34,395 bases of DNA, taken from the NCBI GenBank assembly GCA_007096045.1, contig SFAU01000179.1:1-34395 (forward strand). Direction: 5' to 3'. Below are positions 1-7,691 of this stretch, in pieces. Both the position numbers and the translations under genes were made by a program. The notes under the pieces were generated by a model. That model was not told the DNA's origin. It did no database searches and saw only the letters and a list, made by a program, of their open reading frames with translations. Origin of the DNA: Microcystis novacekii Mn_MB_F_20050700_S1. Lineage in GTDB: Bacteria > Cyanobacteriota > Cyanobacteriia > Cyanobacteriales > Microcystaceae. Every line of letters starts with the position of its first letter. The stretch's first letter is position 1.

Positions 1-417
1 TTGAGAACTTCTTTAACTAACGATCAAGAGCTTGAACAGGAGGACAGAGAGTTAATTATGAGATTATCACCTTTATACACTTCCCGTCTTCAGGAAGAAC
101 TGGATGCTGGCCGTCAACAAGGTCTTCAACAAGGTCTTCAACAGGGTCTTCAACAGGGTCTTCAACAGGGTCTTCAACAGGGTCTTCAACAGGGTCTTCA
201 ACAGGGTCTTCAACAGGGTCTTCAACAGGGTCTTCAACAGGGTCTTCAACAAGGAGAACGTCTGGTGATAGAAAATTTATTGAAAGCTCGTTTTGGTAAT
301 TTAGACCCAGATTTGTCCGTAATCATTGATCGCATTTTATTGTTACCAGTGGAGGAGTTTACCCCTTTAATAATTAATTCATCTCGCACAGAATTAATTG
401 CCCACTTTTCTAGTTAA
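1..417 (+). CDS. Rpn/PD-(D/E)XK nuclease-family protein, C-terminal part (5' truncated by window)
   Basis: The frame is open from base 1, so the true start probably lies upstream and only the C-terminal portion is visible. Residues 1-35 are charged and helical. Residues about 41-84 are eleven consecutive GLQQ tetrapeptides preceded by GRQQ. The tail after them (ERLVIENLLKARFG and onward) resembles the C-terminal helical region found after low-complexity Q/G/L linkers in cyanobacterial Rpn (recombination-promoting nuclease, PD-(D/E)XK) proteins. The nuclease core itself is not in the window, so the family call rests on this tail and on remembered family architecture. Such proteins are plentiful in bloom-forming cyanobacteria. 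The first codon here is TTG and should not be taken as the real start. Confidence 0.55.
   Translation: MRTSLTNDQELEQEDRELIMRLSPLYTSRLQEELDAGRQQGLQQGLQQGLQQGLQQGLQQGLQQGLQQGLQQGLQQGLQQGLQQGERLVIENLLKARFGNLDPDLSVIIDRILLLPVEEFTPLIINSSRTELIAHFSS
109..252 (+). repeat. In-frame 12-bp tandem repeat (GLQQ coding), 11 units plus one variant
   Basis: The unit GGTCTTCAACAG is repeated head to tail from 121 to 252, eleven copies. The only variation is the last base of the first and final units (A for G, synonymous). A variant unit encoding GRQQ lies at 109-120. Near-perfect nucleotide identity points to recent expansion by slippage or unequal recombination. Because the unit is 12 bp, copy-number change keeps the reading frame. 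Confidence 0.95.
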
Positions 418-486
418 AAGTTAAAAGAATAACTCAATCATTTGATGATAGTGGATTTTGAAATTAGCTGATTAACCGGCGCGCTA

Positions 487-786
487 TTATTATCTATCGA
501 GTGCATCTCACTTATGCAGGAATACCGACAATCAGCAATTATCAGTGACTCTTAGATGATTACAAATGTATCAGCAGCTGTCTGTAAGCATCCCACCGAA
601 AAACTAATGCGCGGGGGGTTTGGGGGCGGCGCCACGCCCCCAACGGGGGGTTTGGGGGGTAGAACCCCCCAAAAGCTTGGATTGAACGATAAAACCGGAA
701 GTAATGCCCGATTTGATCCGAGAGTTTTCGCGTAAAAATCCCAATTGGTAGATTTACAAAAATGAGATGCGGCCTTATTATCTCTC
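487..786. mobile_element. MITE copy 1 (about 276 bp) with flanking direct repeats
   Basis: The element spans 499-774. It begins GAGTGCATCTCAC and ends TGAGATGCGGCC, giving an imperfect terminal inverted repeat built on GCATCTCA followed by a T-rich stretch. A second copy in the same orientation is at 3826-4105. A 12-bp direct repeat with 11 of 12 matches (487-498 and 775-786) flanks it and may be the target duplication. The core contains two GC-rich hairpins: 622-628 with 635-641, and a 9-bp stem 651-659 with 665-673. No transposase is encoded, so mobilisation in trans by an IS transposase is inferred. A minus-strand open frame inside it (560-790) is not considered a gene. Confidence 0.8.
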
Positions 787-897
787 TCAATCTACGAGAA
801 TCTGCCAGGGAATTTTCTCGGCAAATTCGGGGATATTGAGGATCGTTCTGGAACTGGAATCAGCTTTCTTGCTAATTTGTGGGCAATTAGCGGCCAT

Positions 898-3777
898 TTA
901 GCTCTGATGACGTTGGAATAGCTTTTCTAAAGCTTCCTTCAAGGTTGGTTCCATGACAATTTTATTTTGATAAGCAACTGTTACTCTAGCGATTGTCGGG
1001 ACACTATTTTGGTCTGCCACTAGATACAAAGGTTCTACATAAAGCAGCGATTGTTCAATGGGAATAATTAATAGGTGTCCTTGCAAAACTTTAGAACCGT
1101 CCCGATTCCAAAGAGAAATCTGTTGAGAAATATCTGGATCTTGGTTAATTAAAGCCTCAATTTGATTCGGCCCGTACACTAACCTTTGTTTAGGAAATTG
1201 ATAGAGCAATAACTTACCATACTCTCTATCGTCTGAACGCGCCGCTAACCAAGCGATTAAATTTTGCCGACTAGAGGGAGTATAGGGATGGAGGAGAATA
1301 AATTCTTCTTTGTCGGCATCGGGCAGTTTCATGATTAAATAATAGGGTGATACAGCCTGGGGTTCCGTGCCGTAAATTTCTAGGGGAATTTCCCATTGAT
1401 CCTCCCGATTATAAAATACCTGTGGATCGGTCATGTGATAGGTTAATAATCTTTCTGCTTGGGTACTAAATAAATCTTCGGGATAACGGATATGACTGCG
1501 GAGAGTTTTCGGCATTTCCGCTAAAGATTTAAAGAGATGAGGAAAGATTTTATTCCACGTCTGAATAATTGGATCATTTTCATCGGCAACATAGAAATTC
1601 ACTGTTCCATGATAGGCATCCACTACCACTTTCACCGAATTGCGAATATAGTTAAATTTATCTTTACCTGGGTCAGAATAGGGATAGCGATCGCTGATAG
1701 TATAAGCATCAATAATCCAATGTAATTTACTGCTACTATCGCCCACATCTGCCGCTACTAAATAGGGGTTGCGATCATAATTTAAAAAAGGTGCGATAGT
1801 TTGCACGCGATTTTGGACATCACGACGCATTAATAGGCGAGTTTCGGGAGTAAAATCTTGGCTAAATAACATTTGCCAATCCCGCAGATAAAGGGCAAAT
1901 AGCCAACGTCTCCACCCCGTCCCCACTAGGATTCCTCCCTTACCATCGTAGGTATTATAGACATTTCCATCCCCGCTAGGAAAATCCAATTCTTCTACGG
2001 TGGTGGGAGTCATCACATAATTATTAGTTAATTCCCCGTAGTAAATGCGGGGTTTACCAATGGGAATACTATAATCAATTAATTCGCTAGAGGTTTGTAG
2101 AGCCCCTTCGTCTTTATTTGTGCCGATATCTTTGACAAAATAGTAGGGTAAACCCCCAGCAGCAACTAAATTAACCGGGGAAAGAGTGAACCCATAACCG
2201 TGGGTATAAACGAGATGTTTATTCACCCAAGTGTTAGCAGAAGTGGGAACCGCACTATAATCTAATTCTCTAGCGGCAATAATGGTCTGTTGTTTTTCAG
2301 ATATTTGACGTTCCTCGATTTTTTGATGCGATCCTACTCGCACTTGATAGCGATCAATATCGGCATCGGGGAATTTATAATATAAGCGAAATTGCTGTAA
2401 TTGTCGGTTAGTTTCTAGCAGTGGTTTGGTGTCCCAAAGACGAATATTATCGATAGTTAGATGATTTCTCTCTAAAACTTCGGCATTTAATTCGGCCTGT
2501 GGATCGAAAACTTGGGCATCAATTCTATCTAAGGAAAAAGCCGCTCTTGTGGATTGAATACTTCTTTCGATATAGGGTCTTTCTCTCACTAATTCATTCG
2601 GTTGTACGACAGTTCTTTGTAATAGTCCACTGATAACTATGCCACTTATCCAAACAATTAAATAGAGAAATACAGGAACTAAGTAGGGGGAAAATACCAA
2701 CTTTTTCTTGGCATTTTTGTATAACTTGCGACGGTCTTTTTTACCAAATAATGCTTTTTCTCCTAACCATATAGAGGTTATTCCTGCAATAATTCCCAGA
2801 ATAATTTCAATAAATTGACCAACATGAACATCGATATAACCCGCACCATAAACTACTCCTTCCGGAGAATAAAGTAGCAGGTAACGCTGAATAATATGGT
2901 GTAATACTAGCAGCCCCATTAACCCACTCCAGAGGGCATATAAATGACGCAGTTGCGGACGAGAAAACCCCGGAAATGTTCCCAGAGAAAGACTATTGGC
3001 CGAAAAAAGATAGGTTAAACTAACAGCAAAAAGAGTATATATTCCCACACCACCGAGCCATAATTCTAGTAACTGCCACAGGGGTAATTGAAAGATGTAA
3101 AAACCTAAATCATTCCCGTATTGAGGATCGTTAATATTGAAAGGAACACCATAAAAATATTTTAAAAAACTCGCCCACTGCCCAGCAATAATAAAAGATA
3201 GCATTATAGTAAATACTATAGATATTATTTGCAAAAAATACTCGGTTTTAATTAACAATCCCAAGACTAAAAGAGCGATAATCACCCCTTGCCAAAGATT
3301 ACCGGAAATATCGGTTAATACTTGCCTAATCCAAACTATTTCCAGAGGAGAACTTAGGGAAGAACTAAGATTAGGGAGATTAAAATCTGGTGTCCAGAGA
3401 CTGAGGGCTAGTTTACTGTAATACAATAACATTGACCCGATCCAAGCTCCAATTCCCGTTGCTATAATCAAAAGGCCGAGTAAATTAATACTAGGAGATT
3501 GAGGACTAAGAGAATAACTATCTTCCTTGAGTTTTTGCCAACGAAAACGCTGTGCTAAACGTAAATTAGTAAAAATAAAGAGTAGAGAAAGAATCGCGCT
3601 TCCCCAACCTAATCCCAGTTGCCAAGATAATTGTTTCAGGAAAGTGTTTAAATAACCCATCTCGGCAAACCAGAGGCTATTGGCTGCCACTAACACCCCT
3701 AACTGCCCGCTCACAAGGCAGCCAAGAAACAGTAAAATAGGTTTAGCGATCGAGCTTCGGTTAGATTTGATCAGCAT
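898..3777 (-). CDS. UPF0182 family membrane protein
   Basis: A 959-residue protein of the UPF0182 (COG1615) family; the length fits the large family members found in cyanobacteria and actinobacteria. The first 390 residues hold about eight hydrophobic segments, including ones near 12-34, 50-70, 97-119, 155-177, 185-205, 275-296 and 370-390. The remaining 570 residues form a soluble, presumably extracytoplasmic domain. This domain carries the family-typical stretch rich in Tyr, Asp and Gly (YVMTPTTVEELDFPSGDGN around residue 590). The biochemical role of the family is unknown to me. The gene stands alone on the minus strand between two copies of the same MITE: copy 2 starts 48 bp upstream of its start codon and copy 1 lies about 120 bp past its stop. 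The upstream MITE could therefore carry or disrupt its promoter (inference). Confidence 0.9.
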   Translation of the reverse strand: MLIKSNRSSIAKPILLFLGCLVSGQLGVLVAANSLWFAEMGYLNTFLKQLSWQLGLGWGSAILSLLFIFTNLRLAQRFRWQKLKEDSYSLSPQSPSINLLGLLIIATGIGAWIGSMLLYYSKLALSLWTPDFNLPNLSSSLSSPLEIVWIRQVLTDISGNLWQGVIIALLVLGLLIKTEYFLQIISIVFTIMLSFIIAGQWASFLKYFYGVPFNINDPQYGNDLGFYIFQLPLWQLLELWLGGVGIYTLFAVSLTYLFSANSLSLGTFPGFSRPQLRHLYALWSGLMGLLVLHHIIQRYLLLYSPEGVVYGAGYIDVHVGQFIEIILGIIAGITSIWLGEKALFGKKDRRKLYKNAKKKLVFSPYLVPVFLYLIVWISGIVISGLLQRTVVQPNELVRERPYIERSIQSTRAAFSLDRIDAQVFDPQAELNAEVLERNHLTIDNIRLWDTKPLLETNRQLQQFRLYYKFPDADIDRYQVRVGSHQKIEERQISEKQQTIIAARELDYSAVPTSANTWVNKHLVYTHGYGFTLSPVNLVAAGGLPYYFVKDIGTNKDEGALQTSSELIDYSIPIGKPRIYYGELTNNYVMTPTTVEELDFPSGDGNVYNTYDGKGGILVGTGWRRWLFALYLRDWQMLFSQDFTPETRLLMRRDVQNRVQTIAPFLNYDRNPYLVAADVGDSSSKLHWIIDAYTISDRYPYSDPGKDKFNYIRNSVKVVVDAYHGTVNFYVADENDPIIQTWNKIFPHLFKSLAEMPKTLRSHIRYPEDLFSTQAERLLTYHMTDPQVFYNREDQWEIPLEIYGTEPQAVSPYYLIMKLPDADKEEFILLHPYTPSSRQNLIAWLAARSDDREYGKLLLYQFPKQRLVYGPNQIEALINQDPDISQQISLWNRDGSKVLQGHLLIIPIEQSLLYVEPLYLVADQNSVPTIARVTVAYQNKIVMEPTLKEALEKLFQRHQS

Positions 3778-3817
3778 GGATAAAGTGATAAGGGAGAGTC
3801 TTTTTTCATTCTAGCGA

Positions 3818-4113
3818 TTCTCGTCGGGTGCATCTCACATTTGCAGAAATACGGAAAATCAGCAATTAGTCAGTGACTCTTAAATTATTACAAATATATC
3901 AACAGCTGCGTGTAAGCATCCCACCGAAAAACTAATGCGCTCCGGGGTTTGGGGACGGCGCTTGCGTCCCCAACGGGGGGTTTGGGGGGTTCTACCCCCC
4001 AAAGGCTTGGATTGAGTGATAAAATCAGAAGTAATGACCAATTTTAGCAGAGAGTTTCCCTTTAAAAATTCCAACTCAGTAGATTTACAAAAATGAGATG
4101 CAGCCTTCTCGTC
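3818..4113. mobile_element. MITE copy 2 (280 bp) with perfect 8-bp target duplication
   Basis: The element spans 3826-4105 and is collinear with copy 1 at 499-774. Its ends are GGGTGCATCTCAC and TGAGATGCAGCC (inverted: GGCTGCATCTCA). It is bounded by an exact 8-bp direct repeat TTCTCGTC at 3818-3825 and 4106-4113, the clearest insertion signature in the window. The two internal GC-rich hairpins are kept (3951-3957 with 3965-3971; 3981-3989 with 3995-4003). It sits between the start of the UPF0182 gene and the stop of the GHL10 gene. The open frame 3880-4074 on the minus strand is only the element's own sequence. Confidence 0.88.
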
Positions 4114-4164
4114 TCTTCCTGCTGCTTTTTCTTAATTTAAAGATAAATTTAAGAAACTATAATT

Positions 4165-5391
4165 TTAGCGAGGATTTGCAGACTGAAGTATTTCTCGAAA
4201 AATCCTGCGTCGATAGGAAGGAGATTCATTGCTAATATTCCATAAAGTTTCGTAGAAAAAGAAAGAAACCCCGAAATTTTGTTGTCTCGATTTTTCCACT
4301 TGTTGAGTAATATTAACCATCGGAATCGGACGACCTTTTAAACCAGATAAAATCCCAATAGCTACGGGGATAGATTGTCTAGCTTGCTGTAATTCTGGTT
4401 GGGATAATTCCCAGTCAAAGGCGTTCATATCAGTTCGATACACTTGCACTACTAATTCATCAATCAAGTTTTTTTCTTGCCATTTTTGCCAATCTAAAAG
4501 ATAGGATTCTAGGGAGAAAATGTAGGGATTAGGAGATAGGGAAATAATCGCTGTAGGTTGGCGCTTTTTAATCGTCTGGGCTAAACTATTCATATAGTCA
4601 GTAATTTTATCGGCCCGCCATTGAATCCATTCTTTATCTTGGTAATCTTGCGGTGGTAATTGTCCCGAATGTTCCCTTTGATAGAGTTTAATGGTGATTT
4701 CATCATAGCCAAAATCGGCGGGATAACCAAAATGATCATCAAACTGAATTCCTTCTATATCGTAGTTAGTAATAATCTCGCTGACTAAATCCGTAATAAA
4801 GTTTTGGACTTGCGGATGTAAGGGATTTAACCACACCCGTTGATGCACTTTTCCTTCCCACCAAATCACACTTTTATCCTGTCTTTGGGTTAACCAATCG
4901 GGATGTCGTTTGGCTAATTCTGAATCCGCAGGAGCCATAAAACCAAATTCAAACCAGGGAATAATTCTTAATTTTTTCCGATGACCTTGGCTAATTATTT
5001 CCTTTAAAAAGTTGCGATTTTTTAAAGATTCATGGGGATCGATCGCTCGTCCCGTCACTTTTTCTGCTACCTTAGAAGGATAGAGTGTATAACCCCAATT
5101 CCAGACCGTGGGATAAATTGTATTAAAATTTAAATCAGCCAACCTATCAACGGCATCTTTTAGGGTTTCTGGTTTAAATAATACCTCACTATCGATATTA
5201 GTTAACCAAACTCCACGAATTTCGGGTTTTTCTTGGGGTTGATTGGTCGATTGTGCCGGATAATTAAAGGTTATCGTCATGATACAAGCAAAGATAATTA
5301 AAAATATTACCCAGCTTATTTTTCCGTATCTTTGACTATAAATCACTAAACCATCGGCGAAATTATTAAAGGTTTTACTGATTTTATTCAT
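4165..5391 (-). CDS. Membrane-anchored glycoside hydrolase-like protein, GHL10 family
   Basis: A 408-residue protein. A single hydrophobic segment at about 27-45 (SWVIFLIIFACIMTITF) acts as a signal anchor, after which the domain is expected outside the cytoplasmic membrane. From EIRGVWLTNIDSEVLF (about 57) it follows the glycosyl-hydrolase-like family 10 (DUF187) pattern of a TIM barrel. Visible family blocks are IRGVWLTN, LNFNTIYPTVWNWGYTLYPS, IIPWFEFGFM, HPDWL, WLNPLHPQVQNFITDLVSEI and IEGIQFDDHFGYP. The acidic pair in the last block and the glutamate in WFEFG are the likely active-site residues (inference from family). The substrate is unknown, possibly cell-wall or exopolysaccharide. The gene lies 86 bp downstream of the OppC-type permease on the same strand, and the gap is filled by a heptamer array. 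Confidence 0.85.
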   Translation of the reverse strand: MNKISKTFNNFADGLVIYSQRYGKISWVIFLIIFACIMTITFNYPAQSTNQPQEKPEIRGVWLTNIDSEVLFKPETLKDAVDRLADLNFNTIYPTVWNWGYTLYPSKVAEKVTGRAIDPHESLKNRNFLKEIISQGHRKKLRIIPWFEFGFMAPADSELAKRHPDWLTQRQDKSVIWWEGKVHQRVWLNPLHPQVQNFITDLVSEIITNYDIEGIQFDDHFGYPADFGYDEITIKLYQREHSGQLPPQDYQDKEWIQWRADKITDYMNSLAQTIKKRQPTAIISLSPNPYIFSLESYLLDWQKWQEKNLIDELVVQVYRTDMNAFDWELSQPELQQARQSIPVAIGILSGLKGRPIPMVNITQQVEKSRQQNFGVSFFFYETLWNISNESPSYRRRIFREILQSANPR

Positions 5392-5394
5392 AAT

Positions 5395-5469
5395 GGGAAG
5401 TGGGGAGACTTTACAGTTATCAGTGAACTGATAACTGATAACTGATAACTGATAACTGATAACTGATAA
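5395..5469. repeat. Heptamer (ACTGATA) tandem array A
   Basis: Six head-to-tail ACTGATA units at 5427-5468. They are preceded by an inverted unit, so that 5415-5424 pairs with 5427-5436 (AGTTATCAGT / ACTGATAACT, 2-nt loop). The array is entered from a purine-rich segment GGGAAGTGGGGAG (5395-5407) that recurs beside array C at 23442-23454. It ends 9 bp from the stop codon of the permease gene. Short heptanucleotide tandem repeats are a known feature of cyanobacterial intergenic DNA. Confidence 0.9.
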
Positions 5470-5477
5470 TAACTAAA

Positions 5478-6605
5478 TTATCTCTCTAAATTGCGAGGAT
5501 CTAGAGAATCGCGTAAACCATCACCGAGTAAATTAAAAGCTAAAACGGTGAGAATAATTAACAAAGCAGGTGGCCAAATTAACCAGGGTTGTAGAACAAT
5601 AATTGAGGCATTGGTAGCCAAAGAAAGCATATTTCCCCAACTAGGATCCGGTTGTTGAATTCCCAAACCAATTAAACTTAAAACCGATTCGGCCACGATA
5701 AACCCCGGCACGGCTAACGTAGCAGAAATAATGATATAACTGGCAGTTTGGGGCAGCACATGACGCAGAATAATATAAAGGGGTTTTGCTCCCATAGCTT
5801 TAGCGGCCTGAATAAATTCCTGTTCTTTCAAGGATAAAACTTGACCGCGAATTACCCGCGCTAATCCCGACCAACTGATAAAAGAAGTAATCAGGACGAT
5901 TAATAAAAAGCGCTGGGTGCTGGTTAATCCGGCGGGTAAAACGGCTGCCAGAGCTACGAGTAAATATATGCCGGGGATAGTCATTAAAACTTCCACAAAA
6001 CGCATTAAAATCGCATCTAACCAACCACCAAAATAGCCAGAAACGCCACCAACAAATAAACCGATAGGGAAAGAAATTAAAATCCCGACCAAACCGATAA
6101 ATAAACTAATTCTGCCCCCGAAAATCAGGCGACTAAAACTATCGCGTCCTGATTCGTCAGTTCCCAATATATTGATTCTACCATCGCCGATGACCCCGAA
6201 CAGATGGCGATCAAAAGGGATACCGGGGAATAAAGTTACTTCCTCCCATTTTGGCGGCAAAGGTAGGCGAATTTGACCGAAATTATAGGTTTCACCCTTA
6301 ACCAAGAGACGTAGCGGCAAGGGGTTGTTAAAATCTCTAATTAGCTTCCGCTCACCAGTTTCTATATTAATAGCACTTTGAGTGGTGGGATAGACGTGGG
6401 GGCCAATCCACTCACCCTGGTTACTTCCCGACTGCGAGCGCCAAAAGATTTGGGTGGGAGGGAGGAGAGACTGACCGGGTTGGGAGGAGTAGGGAGAGTA
6501 GGGAGCGACAAAATCCGCCGCCATTACGCTTAAATAGAAGATTAACAGTAAAACTGCTCCCCAACGGGCGAGAGGATTATCTTTGAGTTTGTGCCACCAG
6601 TCCAT
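5478..6605 (-). CDS. Peptide/nickel-type ABC transporter permease (OppC/DppC family)
   Basis: A 375-residue inner-membrane permease of the dipeptide/oligopeptide/nickel ABC family. An N-terminal OppC-N-like segment (ARWGAVLLLIFYLSVMAADF, TM1 about 14-33) leads into PYSPYSSQPG. After a periplasmic region come five further membrane segments from about residue 165. The EAA loop that docks the ATPase is visible at about 262-285 (EFIQAAKAMGAKPLYIILRH). The stretch FGVIGDGRINILGTDESGRD is typical just before TM2 of OppC proteins. Odd point: about 110 residues lie between TM1 and that motif, clearly more than in enteric OppC/DppC. No partner permease, ATPase or binding protein is in the window, so it is an orphan component here; scattered peptide-transporter genes are common in cyanobacteria. 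Confidence 0.9.
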   Translation of the reverse strand: MDWWHKLKDNPLARWGAVLLLIFYLSVMAADFVAPYSPYSSQPGQSLLPPTQIFWRSQSGSNQGEWIGPHVYPTTQSAINIETGERKLIRDFNNPLPLRLLVKGETYNFGQIRLPLPPKWEEVTLFPGIPFDRHLFGVIGDGRINILGTDESGRDSFSRLIFGGRISLFIGLVGILISFPIGLFVGGVSGYFGGWLDAILMRFVEVLMTIPGIYLLVALAAVLPAGLTSTQRFLLIVLITSFISWSGLARVIRGQVLSLKEQEFIQAAKAMGAKPLYIILRHVLPQTASYIIISATLAVPGFIVAESVLSLIGLGIQQPDPSWGNMLSLATNASIIVLQPWLIWPPALLIILTVLAFNLLGDGLRDSLDPRNLER

Positions 6606-6689
6606 AGGCGATTAGGTCAATAGGAGAGTTAATCTTTATTTTGCTAGTTTGATTGCTACAATTCATCATACCAACAAAAAAGCTGTCTA

Positions 6690-7625
6690 ATGTTTATTAA
6701 TCCCCTTGTTTATGAGAAATCTTCTGTCTATCGTCAAGATTTTGAGACAGCGCAACCGTTTAAGCATTTGGTCATCGATAATTTTTTAGTTGGGGAGCAA
6801 GCGCAAATTTTGCTGGAAAATTTTCCGAGTTTTAATCCGCAAAAAGCCATTAGTGAGTTAGGAAAAGTTGGCGGTAAGGCGGTTAATGAGGATTTAATCG
6901 GTTTGGGGGGTGTTTATCAACAGTTTGGCCGCTACATTCAAGCTCAAGAGTTTTTAGAGTTAATTTCCCAATTAACTGGTATCGATAATTTAATTCCAGA
7001 CCCTAGTTTTTATGGGGGGGGAACCCATGAAAATTTACACGGTCAAGAATTAGACCCCCACGTTGATTTTAACCTTGATGAGCGTCATTGGTATCATCGC
7101 CGCTTGAATTTATTAATCTATTTAAATCCCCAATGGCAAGCAGATTGGGGAGGGAATCTAGAGTTACATTCCAATCCTCGTCAACCGGAAGAAAATAAGA
7201 TTAAATCTTTTGTACCTATCTTTAATCGTTGTCTTATTTTTGAAACCAATGAATATTCATGGCATGGATTTTCTCAGATTAATTTACCAGAAAATCAACG
7301 GCATTTATCGCGTAAATCTCTTTCTATCTATCTCTATACTAAAGAACGTCCAGCCCTAGAATTATCACCATCGCATACAACTTTTTACATCCCGCGCCCG
7401 CTGCCAGAAAATATTCAACCCCATCAAGTTTTAAGCTCGGAAGATTACCAACAAATTAAAATTTTACTGAAAAGACGGGATGATTTAATTCGTTTTTATC
7501 AAGATAGAGAACTGAAAGAATCTCAGGATTTAGTTAGTTTAAAATCCCATATTAAACGCTATCTATCCCTCCAATATCCTCGCCTATGGAAAATTATTAA
7601 AAGTTTACCCCGTTGGCAAAAGTGA
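6690..7625 (+). CDS. 2-oxoglutarate/Fe(II)-dependent oxygenase
   Basis: A 311-residue soluble protein of the prolyl-4-hydroxylase-like 2OG-Fe(II) oxygenase superfamily. The iron-binding facial triad is visible as H124-x-D126 (in LDPHVDFN) and distal H192 (in YSWHGF). R208, 16 residues after the distal histidine (SRKSLSIYLY), is the expected 2-oxoglutarate salt-bridge residue. The intervening RRLNLLIYLNPQW and WGGNLELH match the double-stranded beta-helix core. The C-terminal 90 residues are helical and charged and have no call. The substrate cannot be told; related bacterial proteins hydroxylate protein prolines, peptides or sugars. It starts 84 bp from the divergent permease gene and converges on the transketolase-like gene, from which it is separated by a terminator hairpin. 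Confidence 0.85.
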   Translation: MFINPLVYEKSSVYRQDFETAQPFKHLVIDNFLVGEQAQILLENFPSFNPQKAISELGKVGGKAVNEDLIGLGGVYQQFGRYIQAQEFLELISQLTGIDNLIPDPSFYGGGTHENLHGQELDPHVDFNLDERHWYHRRLNLLIYLNPQWQADWGGNLELHSNPRQPEENKIKSFVPIFNRCLIFETNEYSWHGFSQINLPENQRHLSRKSLSIYLYTKERPALELSPSHTTFYIPRPLPENIQPHQVLSSEDYQQIKILLKRRDDLIRFYQDRELKESQDLVSLKSHIKRYLSLQYPRLWKIIKSLPRWQK

Positions 7626-7629
7626 CCTG

Positions 7630-7666
7630 AAAAAAATCCCTACTTTCCAATCAGAGAGAGTAGGGA
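7630..7666 (-). terminator. Intrinsic terminator of the transketolase-like gene
   Basis: On the minus strand the sequence reads TCCCTACT (7666-7659), a 14-nt loop, AGTAGGGA (7644-7637) and then seven T residues (7636-7630). This 8-bp stem plus U-tract lies 26 bp past the stop codon of the minus-strand gene. On the plus strand the hairpin is followed by mixed bases and then A residues, so it should act for the minus strand only. Confidence 0.85.
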
Positions 7667-7691
7667 ATAATCAAAAAAACTAACTGGGAAC

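Noticed and set aside
560-790. Minus-strand open frame of 76 codons
   Set aside because: It lies inside MITE copy 1; the equivalent frame in copy 2 differs through loop changes and there is no ribosome site.
3880-4074. Minus-strand open frame of 64 codons
   Set aside because: It is within MITE copy 2 and its translation is the GC-rich hairpin region; no family similarity.
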